Assembly (NCBI GenBank): GCA_009785875.1
Contig: WQUF01000288.1
Location: forward strand, 1-11,019
Length of the DNA: 11,019 nt
Direction: 5' to 3'
Origin: Oscillospiraceae bacterium
Lineage (GTDB): Bacteria > Bacillota > Clostridia > Clostridiales > Clostridiaceae
Below the pieces are notes generated by a model that was not told where the DNA came from, did no database searches, and was given only the letters and a program-made list of their open reading frames with translations. Positions 1-6,101 of this stretch are shown here, in pieces; the stretch's first letter is position 1, and each line of letters opens with the position of its first letter. The translations under genes were made by a program, and so were the position numbers.

Positions 1-1331
1 CCTCTATAAGCTTTCGTAGCATACATCGCTGCTAAAAACGCTCCTCCAAATATTGCAAAACTAAATCCAGTAAGTTTTAACCTCTCATCCTCTTCGAGCC
101 AGTTAGGAAGCGCATACGCCACAGAAAAGATGAATATGTACAGCCATCTATCAATAACATAAGTAAAACCATTAAAAAAGCTATATACACGAGGAAACAT
201 ATAGAGTATAAAGAAAAACAATACAAAGAAAGTCTTTCTCCTCGTTTCTGATGACACCTTTGTTATTTTTAGAAGCACAAATATCATGATTATAATTATA
301 AATGGAAACGCTAAAACATCTCTATTATTAAACAATCTTTCAGGAAGGGTCTTATAAAAATCGGAAGTAAAGAATAAGCTTACATTCCAAGTTTGAGCAA
401 ACCTGTCCGAATTAAAAAAAGCGTAGATTGTTGGAAGAAAAAATATACTTGCAATACACATGGATAAAGCAGCATATATAAAATATTTATAGCAGCTTTT
501 TAAAATGCTTACTATCCAGTCTTTTATATTTTTGCCCTTTGCTTCCACTAAGAAAAATACCATATACGCAAAGTATAGACAAACGCTCATAAATCCAAAG
601 TAAAAACTGTTACCAACTGTCAAAGCAGCACCAAGGACGAGTACAAATGGTTTCTTTTTCCTTTGATAAATTCTAAATCCTAATATTGTCAGAGGAACCC
701 AAGGAAAAGCTTCAGTAAAGAAATCAAATGATACACAATATCTAGCAAACATAAGGCTTGCCCCATAAATGATTGCGCCAATTAAAGCATTTATGGTCTT
801 TCTACCTTCATATTTTAGGAGTGCAAATAGAAAGAACATGGATAAAAATTGTTTAATTAAGCTTATTATCATCTTTGCATAAAGGGCTTCTTGAAAATTC
901 CAGTTGTGGGCTGAAATTAACCTGGGTATCAGCATCAAATAAAAGAATGGGCTAGTTGTATAATAATAACTAAATTCGCCGAATACATTGCCACCTAATC
1001 CATAGCTAAAAGACCAAAAAGGCTGACCTTTGGCAAAGGCATTTTGTAAAAAAGCAAAAAACTGCATAAATTGCGAAAAACTATCTGTATCATAAAGTAT
1101 AAACATTGACCCTTCAAAAACGAATACTTTATGGCATATGAGTGTCACAGCTATCAGCACAATAATACTTAAAATCCAAGCATAAATTTTTCTATGCTTC
1201 TCTGGCAAGAAATTAAATAATTTAAATTTCTTTTTCTTATTTAAATCTTTTTGCTCTTTATCAGCTACATTCAAAGGTATGTCCTTTTCTTCTTCTTTAT
1301 TAATGATATCATTATTACTTGCTTCGCTCAT
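1..1331 (-). CDS. YfhO-family polytopic membrane protein (N-terminal 443 residues; C-terminus beyond left edge)
   Basis: The frame is open from ATG 1331 to the window edge, so the gene is partial. A GGAG six bases before the ATG supports the start. A charged, Lys/Glu-rich cytoplasmic tail (residues 1-48) precedes the first membrane segment (about 50-67). Next comes a family-like signature: DTDSFSQF (81-88), a short helix, FWSFSYGLGGN (105-115) and SYYYTTSP (121-128). Many hydrophobic segments follow, several ending in Lys/Arg-rich cytoplasmic loops. This pattern fits the YfhO family (PF09586), GT-C-like multi-spanning proteins. Bacillus subtilis YfhO is linked to glycosylation of lipoteichoic acid and is about 860 residues long, so roughly half would be missing here. 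The acceptor and sugar cannot be read from sequence. A promoter-like sequence lies 38 bases upstream, so it may be transcribed apart from the coiled-coil gene. Family call fairly sure; function inferred. Confidence 0.8.
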   Translation of the reverse strand, partial: MSEASNNDIINKEEEKDIPLNVADKEQKDLNKKKKFKLFNFLPEKHRKIYAWILSIIVLIAVTLICHKVFVFEGSMFILYDTDSFSQFMQFFAFLQNAFAKGQPFWSFSYGLGGNVFGEFSYYYTTSPFFYLMLIPRLISAHNWNFQEALYAKMIISLIKQFLSMFFLFALLKYEGRKTINALIGAIIYGASLMFARYCVSFDFFTEAFPWVPLTILGFRIYQRKKKPFVLVLGAALTVGNSFYFGFMSVCLYFAYMVFFLVEAKGKNIKDWIVSILKSCYKYFIYAALSMCIASIFFLPTIYAFFNSDRFAQTWNVSLFFTSDFYKTLPERLFNNRDVLAFPFIIIIMIFVLLKITKVSSETRRKTFFVLFFFILYMFPRVYSFFNGFTYVIDRWLYIFIFSVAYALPNWLEEDERLKLTGFSFAIFGGAFLAAMYATKAYR

Positions 1332-1368
1332 TTTAAACTCCATCTATATTATATTTGTTACATTTTAC

Positions 1369-1397
1369 ATTATACAACAAAATAAGAGCGTTGGTAA
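1369..1397 (-). promoter_or_regulatory. Predicted sigma-A-type promoter of the YfhO-family gene
   Basis: On the minus strand a perfect -10 box TATAAT (1369-1374) is preceded by a 17-base spacer and a -35-like TTACCA (1392-1397, 4 of 6 matches). Transcription would start near 1362, about 30 bases before the ATG at 1331. Pattern match only. Confidence 0.55.
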
Positions 1398-1457
1398 TAG
1401 CTTTTTTTATTTCATCAATTAAATAATTGCTGATATTAAGTATTATGTTACTTTTCA

Positions 1458-2297
1458 TTAAGGATTCCAGATTTTTAACACAAAAGTGATACTAATACCA
1501 AACATTGAAATCATAGCAGCTGCAACTAATGCCACAACCCACCTAATAGTTGTAATTGAAGTTTCAGTTATTTTATCGGTAATCTTATTGACTTTAATAT
1601 CCGTTTCTTTTATCGTTGCTTGAAGGAGGTCACTTGTTTCTTCTAATTTAACATCTATGGATTTTATAGTTGCTTGAAGTAAATCACTTGTTTCCTTTAA
1701 TTTAGCATCCCATGAATCATTTACTTTATCAATCTTGGCATCTATTTTATCATTTACTCTATCAAACTTAGCATCTATTTTATCAATCATTCTATCAAAC
1801 TTAGCATCCATATCTTTTAAAGTTGCTTGAACAAAATCTTTTGTCTCATCCAATTTAGTATCCATTTTTTCATTTAATTTATTTAATTTAGCATCCATTT
1901 TAACATCATTATCCGCAATTTGTTTTGAAAGTCTTTCTTCTGATTCTTTCCTATCATCAAGCAGTGCTTTCCTAAAATCTGAAATATTAGTGGCTATTCT
2001 AACTTCAGAATCTTTACGTTCAGATTCAACAGTATCTAAATATTTTTCTAAAATTTTATCGTTATCCATACTTACATCCTCATTTTTTTCTATTTCAGTT
2101 GTTTCATCATCAAATTTGATTTTCGTCTCGCTAAATTTAAGTTTATCATCAGTAAACAGTTTTTCTGTTACAATCTCTTTATCTTTTAAATTCCAAATTT
2201 CATTTAAAAGAGTACCTTTATTCACTGTTATTAAATTTTCAGGCTTATATAAAAGAGATTCATCATTTAGATCTTTTTCGTTGATCTTTACATTCAT
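1458..2297 (-). CDS. Tail-anchored coiled-coil repeat protein, function unknown
   Basis: This 279-residue protein belongs to no family I can name. I start it at ATG 2297, because GGAGAG lies about 8-10 bases upstream; an in-frame ATG at 2327 would add ten residues (hydrophobic, with a Cys and Trp) and has no clear SD. Residues 1-95 are acidic and polar. About 95-243 should be continuous coiled coil. From 135 on it is made of 11- and 18-residue units, each opening with D-x-K (135, 146, 164, 175, 186, 197, 215, 233). A single membrane segment (253-274) ends five residues from the C-terminus, and no signal peptide is visible, so the expected topology is a cytoplasmic rod anchored by its tail. 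Similar layouts occur in DUF1640-like and phage XhlA-like proteins, but I see no decisive match. It is the nearest upstream neighbour of the YfhO-type gene on the same strand. Confidence 0.8.
   Translation of the reverse strand: MNVKINEKDLNDESLLYKPENLITVNKGTLLNEIWNLKDKEIVTEKLFTDDKLKFSETKIKFDDETTEIEKNEDVSMDNDKILEKYLDTVESERKDSEVRIATNISDFRKALLDDRKESEERLSKQIADNDVKMDAKLNKLNEKMDTKLDETKDFVQATLKDMDAKFDRMIDKIDAKFDRVNDKIDAKIDKVNDSWDAKLKETSDLLQATIKSIDVKLEETSDLLQATIKETDIKVNKITDKITETSITTIRWVVALVAAAMISMFGISITFVLKIWNP
1569..1895 (-). repeat. In-gene 33/54-bp repeats encoding hendecad units
   Basis: Residues 135-243 of the coiled-coil gene decompose into units of 11,18,11,11,11,18,18,11 residues. The closest pairs are DAKFDRMIDKI / DAKFDRVNDKI, and two 18-mers sharing ETSDLLQATIK. 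The 18-mer equals one hendecad plus one heptad. The DNA copies have diverged but remain recognisable, so they look like old internal duplications. Confidence 0.75.
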
Positions 2298-2652
2298 ATT
2301 GTACACTCTCCAGCAAAAAATAAACACTTATTAGTTTTAAAAAAATTCATCACTTTTCTTTATTAAGATTATTGCCCCAAAAATACAGACTTAAACCTAT
2401 TATTATAAAATTTTCCCATATTTTTTAATAAACTGAAAAATTAATGCCTTGATAAAGTTCTAAGTTTTTGTAATGGAGTGTAAATTTATTACTATATGTA
2501 TAATATGCATATAACCCTTAAATAGTTACAATAATATTCATAAAATAATATCATTAATTCTTTTTTTGGTGTTAACTTTTTGAATAATTTACATTAATAA
2601 ATTTATTTTTCTATTGATTGATTGATTATTTTGCTCAATTTAACATATACTA
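2298..2652. other. AT-rich intergenic stretch between divergent genes
   Basis: No supportable gene is seen. The stretch is extremely AT-rich and separates the minus-strand coiled-coil gene from the plus-strand remnant/hydrolase island. It holds a perfect minus-strand TATAAT at 2402-2407, a weak -10 candidate for the coiled-coil gene with no good -35 box. A short tandem GATT run (2615-2627) overlaps a plus-strand promoter-like sequence. Open frames in either direction are under about 20 codons and lack an SD. Confidence 0.6.
2622..2651 (+). promoter_or_regulatory. Predicted promoter of the plus-strand remnant/hydrolase unit
   Basis: A -35-like TTGATT (2622-2627, 4 of 6) and a -10-like TATACT (2646-2651, 5 of 6) are separated by 18 bases. 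The predicted start near 2658 falls right at the head of the remnant reading frame. Such matches are common in AT-rich DNA, so confidence is modest. Confidence 0.4.
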
Positions 2653-2655
2653 TAA

Positions 2656-2781
2656 ATAAAAAAGGCATTTAAAGGGGAAGCTGAACGACTTGGTTTGAAA
2701 GATGAGCAGGATGTCGTTGCTCTTGTGGACGAAGTACGTAAAGAAATGTGGGAGGAACATTATGCGAATAATGTGATATAG
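2656..2781 (+). pseudogene. 3' remnant of a small gene, possibly antitoxin-like
   Basis: A frame open from just after a TAA (2653-2655) to TAG at 2779-2781 encodes about 41 residues, including AERLGLKDEQDVVALVDEV and then RKEMWEEHYANN before the stop. It reads like real protein: amphipathic, Glu/Lys/Arg-rich helices, and noticeably more G and C than the DNA around it. There is no ATG near the head of the frame; the first in-frame ATG is only 11 codons from the end. I therefore read it as the C-terminal end of a gene whose 5' part is lost. The ending resembles short antitoxin-type proteins seen in clostridia, but that is from memory of the pattern and is not a firm assignment. Its stop lies one base before the hydrolase ATG, so if still translated it could couple to that gene. 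Confidence 0.5.
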
Positions 2782-2782
2782 C

Positions 2783-3643
2783 ATGGATAATAAAAAGTTA
2801 ATAAAGAAAGCACTGCGTTTACAATCTTTAATGAAATTATATACTAAATTTAAACCCACAAAGGTAGGTAAAGAGCGAATTATAGACACTTCTTCTGGTA
2901 AAGTGAGAGTACTAGAATATGGTTTCGATTCACCTGAAATAAAACCGCTCTTTGTAGATATGCATGGTGGAGGTTTTGTGCTTGGCTCTGCAGATATGGA
3001 CGAACCAATGTGCCTTTATTTTAGAGAACAGACTGGTGCTAAAATAATCAGCATCGATTATCCAAAAGCACCGAAAAATCCATATCCTATTGCCATTAAT
3101 GCCATTTATGATGTAATAAAGCATTATATCCACAATGCTGAGAAGTATAAAATAAATTCTAACAGCATCGGCATTGGTGGACACAGTGCTGGAGGTAATT
3201 TGGCAGCTGTAATATGCATTATGGCAAAAGAAAAAGGTGATTTCTCATTCAAATACGCAGTTTTGGATTATCCACCTTGCGATATGTCTATCAAATCATC
3301 TGATAAAAAATACCCAAAGGGAGCAGTCCCTGAAAAAATGGTGGAAATGTTTGATGCCTGTTATTTTAATAGTAACACTGAAACTGCAAAATCGCCTTAT
3401 CTTTCACCTGTTTATGCGACCAATGAACGATTAAGGGGACTTCCACCCACCTTGCTTATAACAGCAGGACAAGATTCTCTTCATGATGAAGGTATAAGAT
3501 ACGGTGAATTATTAAAGACCGCAGGAGTTTCTGTAGAGTTTCACGATTTTTCTGAGTCAGCTCATGGTTTTACATATAATAAAACTCCTGATTCTAAAAA
3601 AGGTCAGGATATTATGGCAGAGTTTATTAAAAAGAATATGTGA
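2783..3643 (+). CDS. Alpha/beta hydrolase of the hormone-sensitive lipase type (esterase/lipase)
   Basis: This 286-residue cytoplasmic protein has every hallmark of the alpha/beta-hydrolase-3 (HSL, type IV esterase) family. HGGG at 61-64 is the oxyanion-hole motif. GHSAGG at 133-138 carries nucleophile Ser135. Asp231 lies in the segment that is usually DPLRDEG (here DSLHDEG). His261 lies in SAHGF. Length is normal for the family and the triad is intact, so it should be an active carboxylesterase or amide hydrolase; the substrate cannot be predicted. No signal peptide is seen. The start is awkward: no SD sits just before ATG 2783, while a good GGGAGG (2750-2755) sits before an in-frame ATG at 2762 that reaches TGA after four codons. 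Translation may depend on reinitiation from the preceding frame. It is the only intact plus-strand gene here and points toward the minus-strand hydratase genes, sharing their terminator. Confidence 0.88.
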   Translation: MDNKKLIKKALRLQSLMKLYTKFKPTKVGKERIIDTSSGKVRVLEYGFDSPEIKPLFVDMHGGGFVLGSADMDEPMCLYFREQTGAKIISIDYPKAPKNPYPIAINAIYDVIKHYIHNAEKYKINSNSIGIGGHSAGGNLAAVICIMAKEKGDFSFKYAVLDYPPCDMSIKSSDKKYPKGAVPEKMVEMFDACYFNSNTETAKSPYLSPVYATNERLRGLPPTLLITAGQDSLHDEGIRYGELLKTAGVSVEFHDFSESAHGFTYNKTPDSKKGQDIMAEFIKKNM

Positions 3644-3648
3644 TAAAA

Positions 3649-3688
3649 AATGCTTTATTTTAAATGAATCCACTTAAAATAAAGCATT
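3649..3688. terminator. Bidirectional intrinsic terminator
   Basis: A perfect 15-bp inverted repeat (arms 3649-3663 and 3674-3688, core TGCTTTATTTTAA) encloses a 10-base loop. Read on the minus strand it is followed directly by a run of T (complement of the A run at 3645-3650). On the plus strand a broken T-rich stretch follows from 3691. It sits between the stops of the convergent hydrolase (3643) and hydratase beta (3693) genes, so it can end both transcripts. Confidence 0.88.
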
Positions 3689-3692
3689 AAAT

Positions 3693-4253
3693 TTAAATTT
3701 TTTCTTTCAAAAACCCTTCATAATTCTCCTTAGCCATCTCATATAAATTATTCCCCTTATTATCAATAGTCACGATAACAGGAAAATCTTCCACTAAAAG
3801 TTCCCTTATAGCCTCCGACTGAAGGTCTTCATAAGCAATAACCTTAGACCCCTTAACACACCCTGCTAAAAGTGCCCCTGCTCCTCCAATTGCTGTAAAA
3901 TAGACAGCTCCATTTTTCTTCATGGACTCGATGACTTTTTCACTTCTATAGCCTTTCCCAATCATCCCTTTTAAGCCTAAATCCAAAAGATAAGGAGAAT
4001 AATCATCCATTCTATAGCTAGTTGTAGGACCACATGACCCTATGATCTCACCAGGTTTTTCTGGAGTAGGTCCTGTATAATAAATTATCTTATCGCTTAA
4101 ATCGATAGGTAATTCTTTATTTTCTTTTATAAGTTCTACAAGCCTTTTATGAGCGGCATCCCTAGCAGTATATATTGTTCCACTTATTAAAACACTATCT
4201 CCTGCTTTTAATTCATCACATTTTTCTTTTGTTAATGGAGTTGTAATCTTCAT
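3693..4253 (-). CDS. Class I fumarase-type hydratase, beta subunit (probable mesaconase beta)
   Basis: The 186-residue protein corresponds to the C-terminal (beta) domain of class I Fe-S hydro-lyases (Fumerase_C). Signature stretches are visible: TARDAAHKR (29-37), GPTTSYRMD (75-83) and IGKG (98-101); these are the parts that bind substrate and supply catalytic groups in the family. Length is typical for the stand-alone beta subunit of two-subunit fumarases, tartrate dehydratases and mesaconases. The ATG overlaps the alpha-subunit stop as ATGA, with an AGAGAGG SD about seven bases upstream, so the two are translationally coupled. The cluster-binding cysteines are on the alpha chain. Beside glutamate mutase and methylaspartase genes, hydration of mesaconate to citramalate is the likely job (inference); fumarate to malate remains possible, since these enzymes are often promiscuous. 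Confidence 0.9.
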   Translation of the reverse strand: MKITTPLTKEKCDELKAGDSVLISGTIYTARDAAHKRLVELIKENKELPIDLSDKIIYYTGPTPEKPGEIIGSCGPTTSYRMDDYSPYLLDLGLKGMIGKGYRSEKVIESMKKNGAVYFTAIGGAGALLAGCVKGSKVIAYEDLQSEAIRELLVEDFPVIVTIDNKGNNLYEMAKENYEGFLKEKI

Positions 4254-5092
4254 AGTACTACCTCTCTATGCCTTGCAGCATGGCAATTTATATTAACCGC
4301 TACAGGAAGCCCAGCGATATGAGTCGCCATATATTCTATATTAACAGCAAGAGATGTGGTTTTTCCTCCAAATCCTTGTGGTCCTATTCCGAGTTTATTG
4401 ATTTCTTCTAAAAGCTCTTCTTCTAAATTTCTATAATATTCATCTTTATTTCTCACATCAATAGACCTTAGAGCAGCCTTTTTAGCTAAGTGTGCACAAA
4501 AATCAAAATTTCCTCCTATTCCTACGCCGACTATTATAGGTGGGCATGGATTAGGTCCAGCTTCTTTAACAGTTTCAATAACGAATTTTTTAACCCCTAG
4601 AATCCCATCAGAAGGCTTTAACATCTTTAGCGTGCTCATATTCTCAGATCCAAACCCCTTTGGTGCGACTACAATTTTAAGTTTATCTCCTAAAGTTACA
4701 TCATATTTAATGAAGGCAGGAGTATTATCCCCAGTGTTTATCCTATTTAATGGATCTTTAACTACAGATTTTCTTAAATATCCATCTTTATAACCTCTTC
4801 TAACCCCTTCGTTAATCGCATCTTCTAAAAGACCACCCACAATATGCACATCTTGCCCAATCTCCACAAATACACATGCGGCTCCAGTATCTTGACATAT
4901 AGGCACCTTTTTTTCTTTTGCAATATCAGCATTTTTTATGATTTTATCTAAAATATCTTTTGCCATTGGAAATTCTTCTTCATCATGACAATTATTAAGG
5001 GCATTTTTCACATCATCATTTAAGAAATAATTGCTATCTATGGAAATATTTCTCACTTCATCAATTATTTTCTCTACGTGGATCTCTTTCAT
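4250..5092 (-). CDS. Class I fumarase-type hydratase, alpha subunit (probable mesaconase alpha)
   Basis: The protein carries the oxygen-sensitive [4Fe-4S] cluster of a two-subunit class I hydro-lyase (Fumerase domain). Counting from ATG 5092 (280 residues), the three expected cluster ligands are Cys66 in PICQDTG, Cys183 in GPNPCPP and Cys270 in NINCHAAR; GVGIGG (189-194) and GPQGFGGKT (237-245) are also conserved. Start choice is uncertain. ATG 5092 begins MKEIHVEKI, as family members usually do, and lies four bases after the upstream stop. ATG 5134 would add 14 residues and has AAGGAG four bases before it, but that purine run is also Lys/Glu codons of the overlapping gene. It ends in an ATGA overlap with the beta subunit. 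The genomic setting favours mesaconate as substrate; fumarate or tartrate is the alternative. Confidence 0.9.
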   Translation of the reverse strand: MKEIHVEKIIDEVRNISIDSNYFLNDDVKNALNNCHDEEEFPMAKDILDKIIKNADIAKEKKVPICQDTGAACVFVEIGQDVHIVGGLLEDAINEGVRRGYKDGYLRKSVVKDPLNRINTGDNTPAFIKYDVTLGDKLKIVVAPKGFGSENMSTLKMLKPSDGILGVKKFVIETVKEAGPNPCPPIIVGVGIGGNFDFCAHLAKKAALRSIDVRNKDEYYRNLEEELLEEINKLGIGPQGFGGKTTSLAVNIEYMATHIAGLPVAVNINCHAARHREVVL

Positions 5093-5096
5093 AGTG

Positions 5097-5966
5097 CTAC
5101 TTTTTGCTTTTTCTATTCTTAAGTGCTTTTTCATATTTCTCCTTCTTCTTCTGCTTCTCCTCTTCTTTTTTCTTCTCCTCTTCTTTTAACTTTTCTTCTT
5201 CAATTCTCTTTCTTTCTGCTTCCTTTTCCTCTTCCTCCATTTTTCTTTTTTCCGCTTCTTCTTTATCTAATTCATCCTTATATCCTTCAATCATCTTTTC
5301 AAATTCCTTATGATTTAAATTAGTGACATATGCTTTTGTAGTCTTTATATCATAGACTTTACAAGTCGCATAAGATTTAAATCCTGAAACCAATGAATAT
5401 TTTCCATCATCTAATTTTCTTACAATTAAGCACCACAATTTAAGAGTATTATCTTCGTTAAAAATTCCTTCAAGTATTACCCTCTTTCTGTAATTAGTAG
5501 TATGCTCCTCCTCAGTTAAAATAATATCTTCTAGATTTAAATCTATTAACTTATCTTGGTTATTCTCTCTAAACAATGCTAAATTTTGACTCTTAGTTCT
5601 TTTAACTAATATTTCTTTTTGATTTTCAATCTCTGCCTCAACCTTTGCTTGAATCTTTTCATCGTTTTTCTCTCTCAGTAAAATGTGCATGCAGGCTACA
5701 TTTATACATGGATTACCACTTTTAGTTTCTGAAGCCGTAAGATCACCTTGGATAAAAAATATCGAATCATTTTTAACATTTTTGCGTATTTTACTCCATT
5801 GAGCATTTGGAACATTTACAATAAATAAGCTTTCAAGTGGACTTCTTAAAGATTTAGCAACTCTTTCGCTCATAGTACCCTTAAACAATAATTCAATGGA
5901 TTCTTTTTTTGCCCTCGGCTCTTTTATCGGTGTACCTGTAATCTTTATACTTGTATTTGTATTCAT
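5097..5966 (-). CDS. Unnamed protein: OB-fold (SSB-like) plus ParB-like region plus K/E-rich tail
   Basis: The 289-residue protein starts at ATG 5966, with GGGGGG about seven bases upstream. I do not recognise a named family. Residues 1-98 read like an SSB-type OB-fold: a beta strand at 6-12, then IRKNVKNDSIFFIQGDL (60-76) and INVACMHILL (88-97), close to the SSB pattern of small residues before 'xGxL' and a final strand. Residues 139-217 resemble a ParB/sulfiredoxin-like domain: an LNLEDI segment, LIVRKLDDGKYSLVSG (180-195), then a helix and a short strand. The ParB GERRxxAA motif is replaced by GFKSYATCK (195-203), so its nucleotide-binding chemistry is doubtful. Residues 233-289 are almost only Lys and Glu, a long charged helix. 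No membrane segment or signal is seen. It heads the unit with the hydratase genes, four bases from (or overlapping) the alpha subunit. A DNA- or nucleotide-linked role is inference; no metabolic role is evident. Confidence 0.8.
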   Translation of the reverse strand: MNTNTSIKITGTPIKEPRAKKESIELLFKGTMSERVAKSLRSPLESLFIVNVPNAQWSKIRKNVKNDSIFFIQGDLTASETKSGNPCINVACMHILLREKNDEKIQAKVEAEIENQKEILVKRTKSQNLALFRENNQDKLIDLNLEDIILTEEEHTTNYRKRVILEGIFNEDNTLKLWCLIVRKLDDGKYSLVSGFKSYATCKVYDIKTTKAYVTNLNHKEFEKMIEGYKDELDKEEAEKRKMEEEEKEAERKRIEEEKLKEEEKKKEEEKQKKKEKYEKALKNRKSKK

Positions 5967-6007
5967 AAAATTTCCCCCCTAAACAATTATTTTTATCTAT
6001 TAATTTA

Positions 6008-6036
6008 ATTATATTACCTTAGTTATATTTTATAAA
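6008..6036 (-). promoter_or_regulatory. Predicted promoter of the OB/ParB-hydratase unit
   Basis: On the minus strand a perfect TATAAT (6008-6013) follows a 17-base spacer and a weak -35 TTTATA (6031-6036, 4 of 6). The predicted start near 6001 leaves a 35-base leader before ATG 5966. It lies right after the 6040-6083 hairpin, consistent with one transcript ending and another beginning here. Confidence 0.55.
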
Positions 6037-6039
6037 GTT

Positions 6040-6083
6040 CAAAATGGCTATTTATACGCATCAGCGTATAAATAGCCATTTTG
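6040..6083 (-). terminator. Perfect 20-bp hairpin after mal (probable terminator or attenuator)
   Basis: Arms at 6040-6059 and 6064-6083 are exact complements with only a 4-base loop. On the minus strand the stem core GGCTATTTATACGC is followed by ATTTTGAACTTTAT, a U-rich but broken tract that partly belongs to the stem. It begins 18 bases after the mal stop. It most likely ends the glm-mal transcript, perhaps leakily, so that the downstream genes still receive some read-through. The unusually long perfect stem would also suit an mRNA 3'-end stabiliser or a palindromic protein site. Confidence 0.65.
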
Positions 6084-6101
6084 CGCCAGCCCCCTAAAAA
6101 T

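Noticed and set aside
1990..2334. 114-codon plus-strand frame opposite the coiled-coil gene
   Set aside because: Its Ser/Leu/Phe-rich content is what the complement of Lys/Glu/Asp codons produces; there is no SD and no recognisable domain.
2615..2627. GATT tandem run as a CRISPR or replication repeat
   Set aside because: Only about three 4-bp units in AT-rich DNA; no spacer structure or origin motifs.
5104..5323. Phe/Ser-rich plus-strand frames
   Set aside because: Antisense of the K/E-rich tail of the OB/ParB-like gene; a composition artefact.
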